Shown here piece after piece: positions 18,066-27,362 of a DNA stretch of 64,000 nucleotides. Within the stretch, counting starts at the first letter, position 1. Each line of letters opens with the position of its first letter. Position numbers and translations under genes: made by a program. The notes below the pieces were generated by a model. The model ran no database searches. It was not told the DNA's origin and saw nothing but the letters and a program-made list of their open reading frames with translations. The DNA is from Psychrobacter sp. APC 3281 (GTDB taxonomy: Bacteria; Pseudomonadota; Gammaproteobacteria; Pseudomonadales; Moraxellaceae): contig NZ_JASDCS010000004.1 of assembly GCF_030407815.1 (NCBI RefSeq), positions 77,242 to 141,241 on the forward strand, written 5' to 3'.

Positions 18066-19817
18066 TTATTGATTGCGTAATTTTTCGAGACGAGCCTGCA
18101 GCTCAGCCAATTTTTGGTTTTGTAATTGAATTTTTTTAGTATAGCTACTAAGAGTGCTACTGGTACTTGATAATCGTTGAGCCTGTGATGCTGCCTGCTG
18201 CCGCGATGCCTTAAGTGTCTCTAATATATCTGTACTCAAACCATTCCCTGTGTTTGATGCCGCTTTCGCTTGAGTGCCATCTGCATTGCCATCTCGCCCA
18301 GAGGCAAGCACAGAAAATTGTGCTTTTGATAAAGTCTGTGTTTTAGTCGTAGTGGCTTTTTCAGGGCGTTTGGCCGCTTGCGTATTTATAGAAGGTTTTT
18401 TAAAAGATCTCTGAGCTGTTTTTTGCATCGCCGCTGTATTTGCTCTGCGAATATATTGTCTTTGTGCATCGATAGCCGCTTCTAAATTTTTCTGTGATGG
18501 TATGACATCATAACTAGGTAAAATAAGCTTAGCATCTGCTTTTAATTGATCCGCGTCTTTATTGATAAAAGCATCAGGGTTTTGTGATTGAATTTGCTTC
18601 ATCACGATGGAAGTATCTAGATTGTTTTCTTGCGCGATCTGCTGAGCAATAATCCATAGGCTATCGTTACGTTGTACTTGGTATTGATTAACTGTCGAGC
18701 TATCTGTTGCTCTATCATCTGAAGGCACATTACTAATAGCGCTCTTAGGGGTTTTCGAAGTTGCATTGCCAATAGAAGCTGCCAAAACGCTAGTAGCATT
18801 TTTCTCAGTATTGCTTGCTATGATGCTAGTAGTCGGAGTAGATACGGGTGATGTGTCAGTATCTGTTTTTTTACGACTCGGCTGTATCTGCCGTGTGACT
18901 TGAATATTTAGAGTGTCGAGTGGTTTATCAATTAATACTTTATCTAAGATTGGAGTATTTTTAACACTTGCCTTATTGCTATCATTGGCAACAGCTTTCG
19001 TAGTTTCAGTGTTGTTATTTGCATTTAAGAAACTGCTATCTAAACGGTTCGCTGAATTAAGGCTATTATCAGTCTTATTTGCATTACTGCTAGTGTTTTT
19101 TATATCAGAGTCGCTATTTAAGCGCCCATTATCAAGACGACTAGGCGCGTAAGTAAGGTTGCTAGTCCGCGAAATAGCTGTCACTGTCTGTATGCTAGAC
19201 ACTGATCTAGAAATGGAAGAATCAACTGCTGCTATGTTTGCTAGATCTGGTTTATTTGTAGCAGCGTTAGATACTGATATTAGTGGCGGCGGCGCACCTT
19301 TTCTTACGGTTAACGGTTTTGCAGTGCTTGCAGAAACACTTGGTAAATTGAGTTTCTGAGTGCCTTTGACACTATTCTTGGAAGCATTATTAATCGGTAG
19401 ACTATCGTTTAACGGCATTAATAATGTTTTTGGTACGACATTTTGCTGCCCATTATCATTGATCGATAAGACCAAATCAGCGAAAGGCTTGGACACAGGC
19501 TGTGATGTGCTGATTAATACCTGACCACTGGTCGCTGAAGTTGCTTGAAAGCGCACCTGCATTGAGTCAGTCGGCGTCAAGCCCATCTGTTGATAGATAA
19601 CTGGATTGGCCAAGCTCGCTGAAAAGTCAGCTGCTCGTATGTCAGTAACCACGATACTTGCGCTCAAGGGTTCATGCTGGGCTGAGCTAACCACTGTCTT
19701 ACCGATAGTTGCCGCTTGCGCGCTTGGAATAATAGCGGCCAAACCTACAGAATAAAGTAATGCCATCGATACCGCGCGATGTACAGGAGTCAAGCGACGA
19801 GATAAATGACAAGACAT
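18066..19817 (-). CDS. FimV N-terminal half (periplasmic, LysM) as a separate gene
   Basis: A 583-aa protein equivalent to periplasmic FimV. It has a signal peptide (residues 1 to about 35, SAQAA), the FimV N-terminal domain (GKTVVSSAQHEPLSASIVVTD), a Ser/Thr/Asn-rich linker, a LysM-type domain near residues 375-435 (YQVQRNDSLWIIAQQIAQEN), and a C-terminal coiled coil (LQNQKLAELQARLEKLRNQ). It stops exactly where FimV normally enters the membrane. Three in-frame stops (TAA, TGA, TAG) separate it from the second half, so this is not a single nonsense mutation. Binding to peptidoglycan is inferred from LysM. Confidence 0.85.
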   Translation of the reverse strand: MSCHLSRRLTPVHRAVSMALLYSVGLAAIIPSAQAATIGKTVVSSAQHEPLSASIVVTDIRAADFSASLANPVIYQQMGLTPTDSMQVRFQATSATSGQVLISTSQPVSKPFADLVLSINDNGQQNVVPKTLLMPLNDSLPINNASKNSVKGTQKLNLPSVSASTAKPLTVRKGAPPPLISVSNAATNKPDLANIAAVDSSISRSVSSIQTVTAISRTSNLTYAPSRLDNGRLNSDSDIKNTSSNANKTDNSLNSANRLDSSFLNANNNTETTKAVANDSNKASVKNTPILDKVLIDKPLDTLNIQVTRQIQPSRKKTDTDTSPVSTPTTSIIASNTEKNATSVLAASIGNATSKTPKSAISNVPSDDRATDSSTVNQYQVQRNDSLWIIAQQIAQENNLDTSIVMKQIQSQNPDAFINKDADQLKADAKLILPSYDVIPSQKNLEAAIDAQRQYIRRANTAAMQKTAQRSFKKPSINTQAAKRPEKATTTKTQTLSKAQFSVLASGRDGNADGTQAKAASNTGNGLSTDILETLKASRQQAASQAQRLSSTSSTLSSYTKKIQLQNQKLAELQARLEKLRNQ

Positions 19818-19927
19818 GAGCAGTCCTTTACAAGATAAGTTATCTTTGCTGTTATAACAAAATACGGTTTAGTTTACCAGTTTATTTCACAACTGTTGCA
19901 TCCAATACATAAATGTTTATTTAATGT

Positions 19928-21130
19928 TTAGCTTATTTTCTTATCAAGTAACATCGCATCGCCATAGCTGAAGAATCGATATTCTTTTTCGATAGCATGT
20001 TGATAGGCATGTTCAATCGCTGCTTTTCCAGAAAAAGCTGATACCAACATTAGCAACGTCGATTTGGGTAAATGAAAGTTTGTTAACAGTCGATCAATGA
20101 CACCGAATTTAAACCCTGGATAAATAAAGATGTCCGTGTCCCCTGACCAACTAGAGAGTGCTTGTCCATTAATAGCTGTTTTTTGATACGCCGTTTCAAG
20201 GACGCGAGTTACCGTAGTACCAATCGCGATGACCTTATTACCATTTGCATGCGTTTGATTAATTAGCTCAGCAGTTGCTTGTGGCAGATGTGCATACTCA
20301 CTGTGCATAGTATGATTGAGTAGATTGTCTGTTTTAACTGGCGCAAAGGTACCAGCGCCAACATGCAATGTCACAAAAGCAGTATTGATGCCTTTTTCTG
20401 AAAGTTTATTAAGCACCAAATCATCGAAATGCAAACTTGCTGTCGGTGCAGCGACACTTGCAAGCTTAGTGGGATCATGAAATACCGTTTGATAACGAGT
20501 ATTATCAGTGTCATCGGCATGACGTTCAAAGTAAGGCGGGATAGGTAGCTCACCATAAAGTTCTAAATCAGGCAAAATTGGCGCATCAAAGGCTAAAATA
20601 AACAAGTTGTCCTGACGACCAATCATCGCGCCACTCATATGATTATCGGCCAGTTGAAAACGTTGTCCAAGTTTCAATGCTTTGCTGGCTTTTACATGGC
20701 AAAGGGCAATATGTTCTTGGTTGACTAACTTATTATCTGAATCTTTTAAATGCAGTGTTGCTATATCTAAGTCTGAGATATTAACCAATCGCTCAATCAA
20801 AACCTCAAGTTTACCACCAGTGTCTTTTTGACCAAATAGGCGTGCCTTCATCACCTTTGTATCATTAAATACAATCAGGTCTCCAGCGTCTAATAATTCA
20901 GGCAACTCAGAAAACAAACAGTCCTTTACAGGCGTAGCATTCGTTTCAGTGTGAGCAGGCAAGTACAAAAGTTTTGCAGCAGAACGCTGCGCTAATGGAT
21001 ATCGCGCAATCAAACGATCTGGCAGGTCATAGTCGTAATCTTCCACGCTTAAATAATCTAAGACGTCACTGTTGTGATTGGTATCAAGCAGGGCATTAGA
21101 ATCGGAAAATGCAGTGTGAGCATTGGTCAT
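19928..21130 (-). CDS. queA: S-adenosylmethionine:tRNA ribosyltransferase-isomerase QueA
   Basis: QueA transfers the ribosyl part of SAM to 7-aminomethyl-7-deazaguanine in tRNA to give epoxyqueuosine. Diagnostic blocks are DYDLPDRLIARYPLAQRSAA, VFNDTKVMKARLFG, PIPPYFERHADDTDNTRYQT and FITNFHLPKST-like LLTNFHLPKSTLLMLVSAF. At 400 aa it is longer than the usual 340-360, because of about 28 extra N-terminal residues and an internal insertion near residues 120-140. It lies upstream of the fimV halves on the same strand. Confidence 0.95.
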   Translation of the reverse strand: MTNAHTAFSDSNALLDTNHNSDVLDYLSVEDYDYDLPDRLIARYPLAQRSAAKLLYLPAHTETNATPVKDCLFSELPELLDAGDLIVFNDTKVMKARLFGQKDTGGKLEVLIERLVNISDLDIATLHLKDSDNKLVNQEHIALCHVKASKALKLGQRFQLADNHMSGAMIGRQDNLFILAFDAPILPDLELYGELPIPPYFERHADDTDNTRYQTVFHDPTKLASVAAPTASLHFDDLVLNKLSEKGINTAFVTLHVGAGTFAPVKTDNLLNHTMHSEYAHLPQATAELINQTHANGNKVIAIGTTVTRVLETAYQKTAINGQALSSWSGDTDIFIYPGFKFGVIDRLLTNFHLPKSTLLMLVSAFSGKAAIEHAYQHAIEKEYRFFSYGDAMLLDKKIS

Positions 21131-21301
21131 AATCAGTCTTTAAATGGATAGAAATTTTGGCATAATTGTAGCAGAAATACTGCTATAAAAGGTTGCTTTA
21201 CTAAGTAGTCACCGTGCACAAAACATATTTGAATCACTTAAATAGCCTAAGCGATAAGCTTTTAACTGTCCTAATGTTTATTATGTTAGTCTTTGCTTAT
21301 T

Positions 21302-22387
21302 TTACTCAAATAAATTTAATTGAAGCAATAGTTGGGCTGCAGGTGCCAATGACGAAAAAGTGACCCCGACTAATCGGATAGGGAGCTGGCGCGGAATATC
21401 TAAGAATAACTTGTCTAACCAGTAATGTGCAGATTCAGCGCTACTAAAAGCGGTGGTCAGCGTGTGCGTACGAGTAATCTGAGTAAAATCGGCATACTTA
21501 ACCTTGAGCGTTATAGTATGAGCGATGAGATTTTTTTTGTGCAGTTGCGCGAAGGCATCCGCATTTTGTTCATAGATTTGTACACGTAACGCCGTGTCAT
21601 CGTTTAGGTTTTCTCTAAAAGTAGTCTCCGAACCAACAGACTTATGCAGGCGCTCAGGTTTGACAGCGCGTTCATCCCGACCATGAGCGATGTCATGATA
21701 AAACTGTCCTCGCTTACCAAACTCATTAATCAATACTTCGGCTGAAATACGGCGTAGATCAGCACCATTAGTCACGCCCATCGCATGTAATCGTCTTGCC
21801 GTTGCTTTACCTACCCCATGAAATCGTTCAATAGGCAGTGTACTAATAAAAGCATCAGCGTCTTCTGGTGTGATAATAGCGGTGCCGTTAGGCTTATTGA
21901 TATCAGAGGCAATCTTGGCCAACATCTTGTTGAAGGACACGCCAGCAGAAGCAGTCAATCCTGTATGTTGCAATATTTGTGCTCTTAACCAATTTGCCAT
22001 TAATGTCGCTGAGCCTTTATGTACAGTAAGACCAGTGACATCGAGATAAGCCTCATCTAGCGATAACGGCTCAACATGAGGCGTTAAGCTGTACATAATA
22101 TTGCGAATATCGCTGCTAACAGCTCGATATACTTCAAAACGTGGTCTGACAAATATGACTTCTGGACAACGTTTGCGAGCCTCATAACAAGACATAGCTG
22201 AGCGCACTCCAAACTGACGAACCTCATAGCTAGCCGCTGCTACAACACCGCGACCATTTGGGTCTCCACCAACCACTAGTGGTTTGCCCCGTAATTCTGG
22301 GAAGTCACGTTGTTCTACACTGGCATAAAACGCATCCATATCTATATGAATGATTTTACGTGGACTGGATGCTGTAGGAGTTTTCAT
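21302..22387 (-). CDS. dinB: DNA polymerase IV (Y family)
   Basis: A 361-aa translesion DNA polymerase. The N-terminus IIHIDMDAFYASVEQRDFPELRGKPLVVGG holds the first catalytic Asp, LSLDEAYLDVTG carries the catalytic Asp/Glu pair, and the helix-hairpin-helix region is FHGVGKATARRLHAMGV. It ends LLLQLNLFE, resembling a beta-clamp-binding tail (QLNLF). No LexA box was identified upstream. It is a single gene followed by queA after about 170 bp. Confidence 0.95.
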   Translation of the reverse strand: MKTPTASSPRKIIHIDMDAFYASVEQRDFPELRGKPLVVGGDPNGRGVVAAASYEVRQFGVRSAMSCYEARKRCPEVIFVRPRFEVYRAVSSDIRNIMYSLTPHVEPLSLDEAYLDVTGLTVHKGSATLMANWLRAQILQHTGLTASAGVSFNKMLAKIASDINKPNGTAIITPEDADAFISTLPIERFHGVGKATARRLHAMGVTNGADLRRISAEVLINEFGKRGQFYHDIAHGRDERAVKPERLHKSVGSETTFRENLNDDTALRVQIYEQNADAFAQLHKKNLIAHTITLKVKYADFTQITRTHTLTTAFSSAESAHYWLDKLFLDIPRQLPIRLVGVTFSSLAPAAQLLLQLNLFE

Positions 22388-22893
22388 GGTTGATATTTTA
22401 CATCACTCAATACTTCTGTTTCAGTATCGATTATTAAACTATAAAGAGATTTTTCGAATATAGAACCATAAAAATATGGCAATATGCGAATAATTTATAT
22501 ATCAATAATTAAATATAGTGTAAGGTTAATAGTCAGAGATATATGGCGTTAAAATACTAATAGATTAAATATGGTTAACATATGTTCACTAATATATATT
22601 CTGTATGGCGCATACCTCAAGTTTTTCAGATTTTCCATACCGCCTGTCTGAATATTATCGCCTTCCATCATGAATATTATAGTTGTATGTTACAGTTCTA
22701 ATGCTATCGTTTTACAATATATTAACCACGATAATCAATAGTTATGAAAGTAATAAATGGTCTTTTATAGGAATTGTATTTACCTGATAAGACATTGTTT
22801 ATAGCTCATACCAAACTTATGAATTGAATACTGGTAAATTAACTTTCTAAAAAAATAGTAATGAGAAAGTTCAAGATAATTAAGGAGCTGATA
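22388..22893. other. intergenic, AT-rich, no gene seen
   Basis: About 500 bp between the divergent dinB gene and the small orphan gene. It is very AT-rich, with several ATATATA tracts. I find no supported ORF, RNA or repeat. Confidence 0.45.
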
Positions 22894-23139
22894 ATGAGTC
22901 ATGAATTAAAAGGGAGCGATTTGACAAGAGCAATGTTAGCGCGCGGTGATGAAAATATATGGTGCGCGGTTTGTGATGAAAGCGATGAACAAGCGATGAT
23001 GGATCAGTGTGGTAATGATTTTACCGCTTATATTGTGTCATTTAATGATGGGTATTTTTATTGTAGTGCTGGCATGCCATGGAGTTATGCGGTACCGATT
23101 AAGATAAGCGCTGTCATGCCATTTGAAGTATCGATATAA
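22894..23139 (+). CDS. small orphan protein (81 aa)
   Basis: An unrecognised 81-aa protein beginning MSHELKGSDLTRAMLARGD. The start is well supported: AAGGAG at 22882-22887 is six bases before ATG 22894. The frame continues 11 codons upstream, but that part lies over the ribosome-binding site. It has four Cys residues (WCAVCD, DQC, YCSAG), no signal peptide and no membrane helix. The central part (TAYIVSFNDGYFYCSAG) looks like a short beta-rich fold. It is convergent with the tRNA-Leu gene. I cannot assign a function. Confidence 0.6.
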   Translation: MSHELKGSDLTRAMLARGDENIWCAVCDESDEQAMMDQCGNDFTAYIVSFNDGYFYCSAGMPWSYAVPIKISAVMPFEVSI

Positions 23140-23177
23140 ACAAGCTAGGAATTTGTTAAAACAAATATAATAAGCAC

Positions 23178-23200
23178 AAAAAAACCTCCGATAAAGGAGG
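23178..23200 (-). terminator. terminator of tRNA-Leu
   Basis: On the minus strand CCTCC and GGAGG form a stem followed by seven T, 18 bases after the tRNA 3' end. It also lies downstream of the convergent small orphan gene. Confidence 0.75.
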
Positions 23201-23218
23201 CTAGTTTGTACTAAATAT

Positions 23219-23305
23219 TGGTACCAGTGGTCGGACTCGAACCGACACGCTTTTAAAGGCAACGGATTTTGAATCCGTCATGTCTACCAATTCCATCACA
23301 CTGGC
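23219..23305 (-). tRNA. tRNA-Leu (anticodon CAA)
   Basis: An 87-nt tRNA with a 7-bp acceptor stem (GCCAGTG/CACTGGT), an anticodon stem ACGGA/TCCGT with loop TTCAAAA (anticodon CAA), a long class II variable arm, and a TTCGAGTC T loop region. The discriminator A and CCA end are encoded. It reads UUG codons. Confidence 0.95.
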
Positions 23306-23376
23306 ATGTTAGGTGATAATAGTTATTGACTAAATATTATCTAATTGGGCTACAGTGTTGACTGTATAGGCTGCGT

Positions 23377-23404
23377 ATTATAGCAGCCTATTTACTTGCG
23401 TCAA
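23377..23404 (-). promoter_or_regulatory. sigma-70 promoter of tRNA-Leu
   Basis: On the minus strand TTGACG (-35, 23404-23399) and TATAAT (-10, 23382-23377) are separated by 16 bp, a strong consensus promoter. The -10 sits inside a 6-bp inverted repeat GGCTGC/GCAGCC. Confidence 0.8.
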
Positions 23405-23457
23405 GCATTATTTTATACAATTTTTCATTTGTTCTAATGATACTAAATAGCATCACT

Positions 23458-24231
23458 CTAGCCGACAAAGGCACGCTCAACTGCGTAATCTGCCTGCACA
23501 CCCATACGTGGTGAAACAGTCAAGCCAAAATCATCTAAAATAGCAGAAACCTCAGCATTAAATGGCATGCTGCCACAAAGCATGACGCGGTCGTCATCTT
23601 TATTCATTGGCGGTAAACCAATATCTTCGAACAATTTGCCTGATTTCATCAAATCAGTGACACGTCCTTGGTTTCTAAACTCTTCACGTGTAACGGTTGG
23701 ATAATAGATGAATTTTTCGCGATACCATTCACCAAAGATTTCGTCATTAGGCAGCTCATTTTCAAACATTTCACGATAAGCCAAATCATGAACGTGACGT
23801 ACGCCATGTACTAAGATGATTTTGTCAAAACGCTCATACACTTCAGGGTCACGTGCTAGTGACAAGAAGGGAGCAAGGCCAGTACCAGTAGAGAGCATGT
23901 ACAGGTTCTTACCTGGTAGCAGATCGTCCAATACTAGTGTGCCCGTTGGTTTTTTACTGACTAACAGCTCGTCACCTACTTTGATATGCTGTAAGCGTGA
24001 AGTTAACGGACCATCTTGAACTTTAATAGAGAAGAATTCTAAATGATCTTCATAGTTAGGGCTGGCAATTGAATAAGCGCGTAGTAGTGGCTTGCCATCA
24101 ACAACAAGTCCAATCATCGCAAATTCGCCATTACGAAAGCGCAAGCCATCGTCACGAGTGGTTTTGATACTAAATAGAGAATCATTCCAGTGATGAACCT
24201 CTGTGACCGTTTCGGTGCGAAGTTTTGACAT
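23458..24231 (-). CDS. fpr: ferredoxin/flavodoxin-NADP+ reductase
   Basis: A 257-aa FAD-dependent reductase exchanging electrons between NADPH and ferredoxin or flavodoxin. It has the FAD-binding LLRAYSIASPNYEDHLEFFS, the NADP-binding MLSTGTGLAPFLSLARDP, MLCGSMPFNAEV, and the C-terminus MGVQADYAVERAFVG. The latter resembles subclass I bacterial FNRs of the Azotobacter/Pseudomonas type. Length is typical (258 aa). It is transcribed divergently from trmO. Confidence 0.93.
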   Translation of the reverse strand: MSKLRTETVTEVHHWNDSLFSIKTTRDDGLRFRNGEFAMIGLVVDGKPLLRAYSIASPNYEDHLEFFSIKVQDGPLTSRLQHIKVGDELLVSKKPTGTLVLDDLLPGKNLYMLSTGTGLAPFLSLARDPEVYERFDKIILVHGVRHVHDLAYREMFENELPNDEIFGEWYREKFIYYPTVTREEFRNQGRVTDLMKSGKLFEDIGLPPMNKDDDRVMLCGSMPFNAEVSAILDDFGLTVSPRMGVQADYAVERAFVG

Positions 24232-24612
24232 AAAGTCCTCGTTAATAAGTTGTTATTTGTGTGTTAAGTTTGAATAAGTATTAAATCAGAATGTTCAATG
24301 TTAGATTGAACATTATAAAAACGTATCAGTCTTTTAATCGTTGTCGACACTGCTATTTTTATGAACGAGTAAATGATGAGTAAGCGCAATAGAGCCAGTC
24401 TATCAGCTTATATACAGCCAGCTATTACGTCATTAGACATAGTAAATTTGCGTCAACGATGACAGCATTATCGGTCATATCGCCCAAATGTAAATGACTC
24501 TCATCAAATTTCTTGCTCATAATACCAAACTTTAAAATAAAAATCCGTCTAGCAGTGTTTGTCTAGCATGATAAAATGGAATATCGTTAGTGAGTAATTT
24601 TGTATCATTTGG
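24232..24612. other. divergent fpr/trmO promoter region
   Basis: An intergenic stretch of about 380 bp with an imperfect direct repeat of GTCTAGCA near 24548-24572. It holds the promoters for the two flanking genes. No ORF is supported. Confidence 0.4.
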
Positions 24613-24639
24613 CAAAACTGCTTTATCAGGGCAGTTTTG
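24613..24639 (+). promoter_or_regulatory. hairpin just upstream of the trmO ribosome-binding site
   Basis: CAAAACTGC / GCAGTTTTG (24613-24621 with 24631-24639) forms a perfect 9-bp stem with a 9-nt loop, ending 7 bases before the GGAG of trmO. The T run is short, so it may be a weak terminator or a leader structure. Confidence 0.45.
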
Positions 24640-24657
24640 TATTACTGGAGTTGGTCT

Positions 24658-25515
24658 ATGCTTGATGAGAATTCCCTATTAGATAACTACCATCAAGCTC
24701 CTGTTATTGGCTATCATCGTGCGCCGCTTTCACAAAAATTTGGTGCGCCGCGCCAGCCAAACCTGGTCGCTCTGACTAGTGTCATTGAGATGTTAGCACC
24801 ATATGATATGCCAGCTGCATTTGATGGTTTGGATAAGTTTAGCCATATATGGGTGAGTTGGCAGTTTCATCATAATTATCGATATAAAAATAACAATGAA
24901 ACCAGTACTAGTTTTCGCGCTCAAGTACGCCCACCAAGATTGGGCGGTAATCAAAAAATAGGGGTGTTTGCCAGTCGCAGTATGTATCGGCCTTCAGGGC
25001 TAGGTTTGTCTGTCGTCAAGCTCGAACAAGTCAAAATAATACAAGGCCGTGTATTATTGATTATCAAAGGTGCTGATATGATAGATAGCACGCCAATCAT
25101 CGATATAAAGCCATATGTGGCCTATAGTGATGCGCTGATTCAGGCAGAGAGTGGATTCGCACCAACCGCTCCAGAATTATTAAACGTAACCGTGACCGAT
25201 GCTGCTAACGAACAGTTTATGATGCTAGTAAGCGCAGGCGAGCCTAGTAATGCTAATAATGATGATACAAGTATTAAAGACGCAAACACTGGATCGAATA
25301 GTGCGACAGTTGCGTCTACGATTCATCGTATACAAAATCAATTAGTAGCCTCAGATATGAGCATTATCAAAGAATTAATTGCCCAAGACCCGCGTCCAGC
25401 TTATCGTCGGACAGAGATAGCCACGCCATTTGTTATGCGTTATAAATCCGTTGATGTGAGTTTTCAGTTGATAGAGTCAGGGCAGCTACAGATAACTGCC
25501 GTAGTTGCAATCTAA
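24658..25515 (+). CDS. trmO: tRNA (N6-threonylcarbamoyladenosine37-N6) methyltransferase TrmO
   Basis: A 285-aa TsaA/TrmO-family beta-barrel methyltransferase that methylates t6A37 in tRNA-Thr. The N-terminal IGYHRAPLSQKFGAPRQPNL, FDGLDKFSHIWVSWQFH, VRPPRLGGNQKIGVFASRS and YRPSGLGLSVVKLE are all characteristic. The C-terminal domain carries the family motif DPRPAYRR. The ATG at 24658 has GGAG seven bases upstream, and a seven-codon upstream extension is unlikely. A Ser/Asn/Asp-rich insertion near residues 200-220 is not part of the family core. Confidence 0.92.
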   Translation: MLDENSLLDNYHQAPVIGYHRAPLSQKFGAPRQPNLVALTSVIEMLAPYDMPAAFDGLDKFSHIWVSWQFHHNYRYKNNNETSTSFRAQVRPPRLGGNQKIGVFASRSMYRPSGLGLSVVKLEQVKIIQGRVLLIIKGADMIDSTPIIDIKPYVAYSDALIQAESGFAPTAPELLNVTVTDAANEQFMMLVSAGEPSNANNDDTSIKDANTGSNSATVASTIHRIQNQLVASDMSIIKELIAQDPRPAYRRTEIATPFVMRYKSVDVSFQLIESGQLQITAVVAI

Positions 25516-25574
25516 CGGGCTTGCATTGATATCATTTTTGACAACACATTTTAAAACAATAGAAGAAGAGAGAT

Positions 25575-27362
25575 ATGTCTGCTCAACAGTACTCGATAGT
25601 GATTGATTTGCGTTGGTGTCTAGATGAGCTATTGGCAGATAAAGTGATTGACCAACGCGGCTATAACCTAGTCATTACTAGCCGTCGCGACAAAGCGCAG
25701 CACCCTCTACTAACGATTAGTGAATTTGGCTTGCCTAATGGCCATGCGACGGACAATAGCACTGAAAATAAATTAACTTTGGCTTGGCTCAACCAATGGT
25801 TGGCGGCTAAAGCAGACATGTCTCTCGTTCGTATTGACCCTCTAAAAGTTGATGTCCCTGCGGTCACACAATTGATGTCATTTGAATATGCACGTTCACA
25901 GCATATTTTACCGATTGAGGTCGCTGTAGACGAAGTGATTATTGGAACGGATCAGCCTTTTTATACTGACTGGCACTCAAGTATTGAAAAACTGATCAAG
26001 TCAAAAAGCTATCGTACGGTCTATATCAATCCTGAGCAGATTAAACGCTATCGGCAAGAGTTCTATCAAGTCACCCAAGCGATTGCAGGCGCAAATAGTG
26101 TCCATAAGCGTGCAGCTGCCGATGTGACCAATGTCGAAGCATTATTGCAATTGGGTGACAATACCAACCCTGATGCCAATGACCAGCATATTGTCAGAGT
26201 TGTTGACTGGCTGTTGCAATATGCCTTTGAGCAACGAGCTAGTGATATCCATTTAGAGCCACGTCGTGAGACAGGTAAGGTACGCTTCCGTATTGATGGT
26301 GTGCTACATACGGTGTATGAGATGCCATTGGCAATCATCGTCGCGGTGACCGCACGTATCAAAATTTTAGGGCGACTAAATGTCGCAGAAAAGCGTAAGC
26401 CGCAGGATGGCCGTTTAAAGACGCGAACGCCGAAGGGACTAGAGACAGAGCTTCGTTTGTCGACTATGCCAACCGCGTTTGGTGAAAAGTTGGTCATGCG
26501 GGTATTTGATCCTGAAGTACTGGTGCGCTCCTTTGCTCAGCTTGGTCTATCGGGTAAGCAGCTTGAAACGTGGCATGAATTGACTGCTCATTCAAACGGG
26601 ATTATTTTGGTCACTGGGCCTACAGGTTCGGGTAAGACCACGACCTTGTATAGTACTCTCAAGCAGCTAGCGACTGAACAAGTCAATGTCTGTACCATTG
26701 AAGATCCTATTGAAATGATTGAACCTGCATTTAACCAAATGCAAGTAAATCCAGGCGTTGATTTATACTTTGCTGACGGCATTCGCTCCTTGATGCGTCA
26801 AGATCCTGACATCATTATGGTAGGGGAGATTCGTGATGCCGAAACAGCCAATATGGCAGTACAAGCTTCATTGACAGGGCATTTGGTGCTCTCGACACTA
26901 CATACTAACGATGCGCCAAGTTCAATCACTCGTTTGCATGATTTGGGTATTCAACCGTTTTTGACATCAGCGACTATCTTAGGTGTGATGGCACAGCGTT
27001 TATTACGTACACTATGCCCGCATTGCAAAAAAGCGGTAGACGTTGTGCCAGACAGCGAGGTTGCCATTCAATGGCAGGAGTTGGTACAACCTTGGCGTGC
27101 GCCTGCCCCAGCACAAGTTTATATGGCTCAAGGCTGCGAGCATTGTCGACACACTGGTTATCAGGGACGAGTCGGCCTATACGAGATTATGCCATTGTCT
27201 AACGAGTTAAAAAAACTGGTCGCAGCCGATACAAACTTAGATGTACTCAAACAACAAGCCTATCGCGAAGGACTACAGCCATTACGTTTATCAGGCGCAA
27301 AACGTATTAGTGAAGGCGTGACAACCATAGAAGAGGTGATGCGAGTCGTGCCTCTTAATTAG
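25575..27362 (+). CDS. gspE: type II secretion system ATPase GspE
   Basis: A 595-aa secretion ATPase powering pseudopilus assembly at the inner membrane. It has an N1E-like N-terminal domain, then the catalytic core with Walker A GPTGSGKTTTLYSTL (near residue 355), the Asp box CTIEDPIEMIEP, Walker B DPDIIMVGEIRDAETA, and the His box LSTLHTNDAPSS. A zinc-binding pair, CPHC and CEHC, follows. It is longer than typical GspE (about 500 aa) because of N-terminal and interdomain additions. A type IV pilus PilB is the main alternative; nearby gspHIJK favour GspE. Confidence 0.87.
   Translation: MSAQQYSIVIDLRWCLDELLADKVIDQRGYNLVITSRRDKAQHPLLTISEFGLPNGHATDNSTENKLTLAWLNQWLAAKADMSLVRIDPLKVDVPAVTQLMSFEYARSQHILPIEVAVDEVIIGTDQPFYTDWHSSIEKLIKSKSYRTVYINPEQIKRYRQEFYQVTQAIAGANSVHKRAAADVTNVEALLQLGDNTNPDANDQHIVRVVDWLLQYAFEQRASDIHLEPRRETGKVRFRIDGVLHTVYEMPLAIIVAVTARIKILGRLNVAEKRKPQDGRLKTRTPKGLETELRLSTMPTAFGEKLVMRVFDPEVLVRSFAQLGLSGKQLETWHELTAHSNGIILVTGPTGSGKTTTLYSTLKQLATEQVNVCTIEDPIEMIEPAFNQMQVNPGVDLYFADGIRSLMRQDPDIIMVGEIRDAETANMAVQASLTGHLVLSTLHTNDAPSSITRLHDLGIQPFLTSATILGVMAQRLLRTLCPHCKKAVDVVPDSEVAIQWQELVQPWRAPAPAQVYMAQGCEHCRHTGYQGRVGLYEIMPLSNELKKLVAADTNLDVLKQQAYREGLQPLRLSGAKRISEGVTTIEEVMRVVPLN

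Noticed and set aside
18015..18068. Single nonsense mutation or frameshift splitting fimV
   Set aside because: Three in-frame stops, a separate ribosome-binding site and a boundary exactly at the membrane entry favour two genes.
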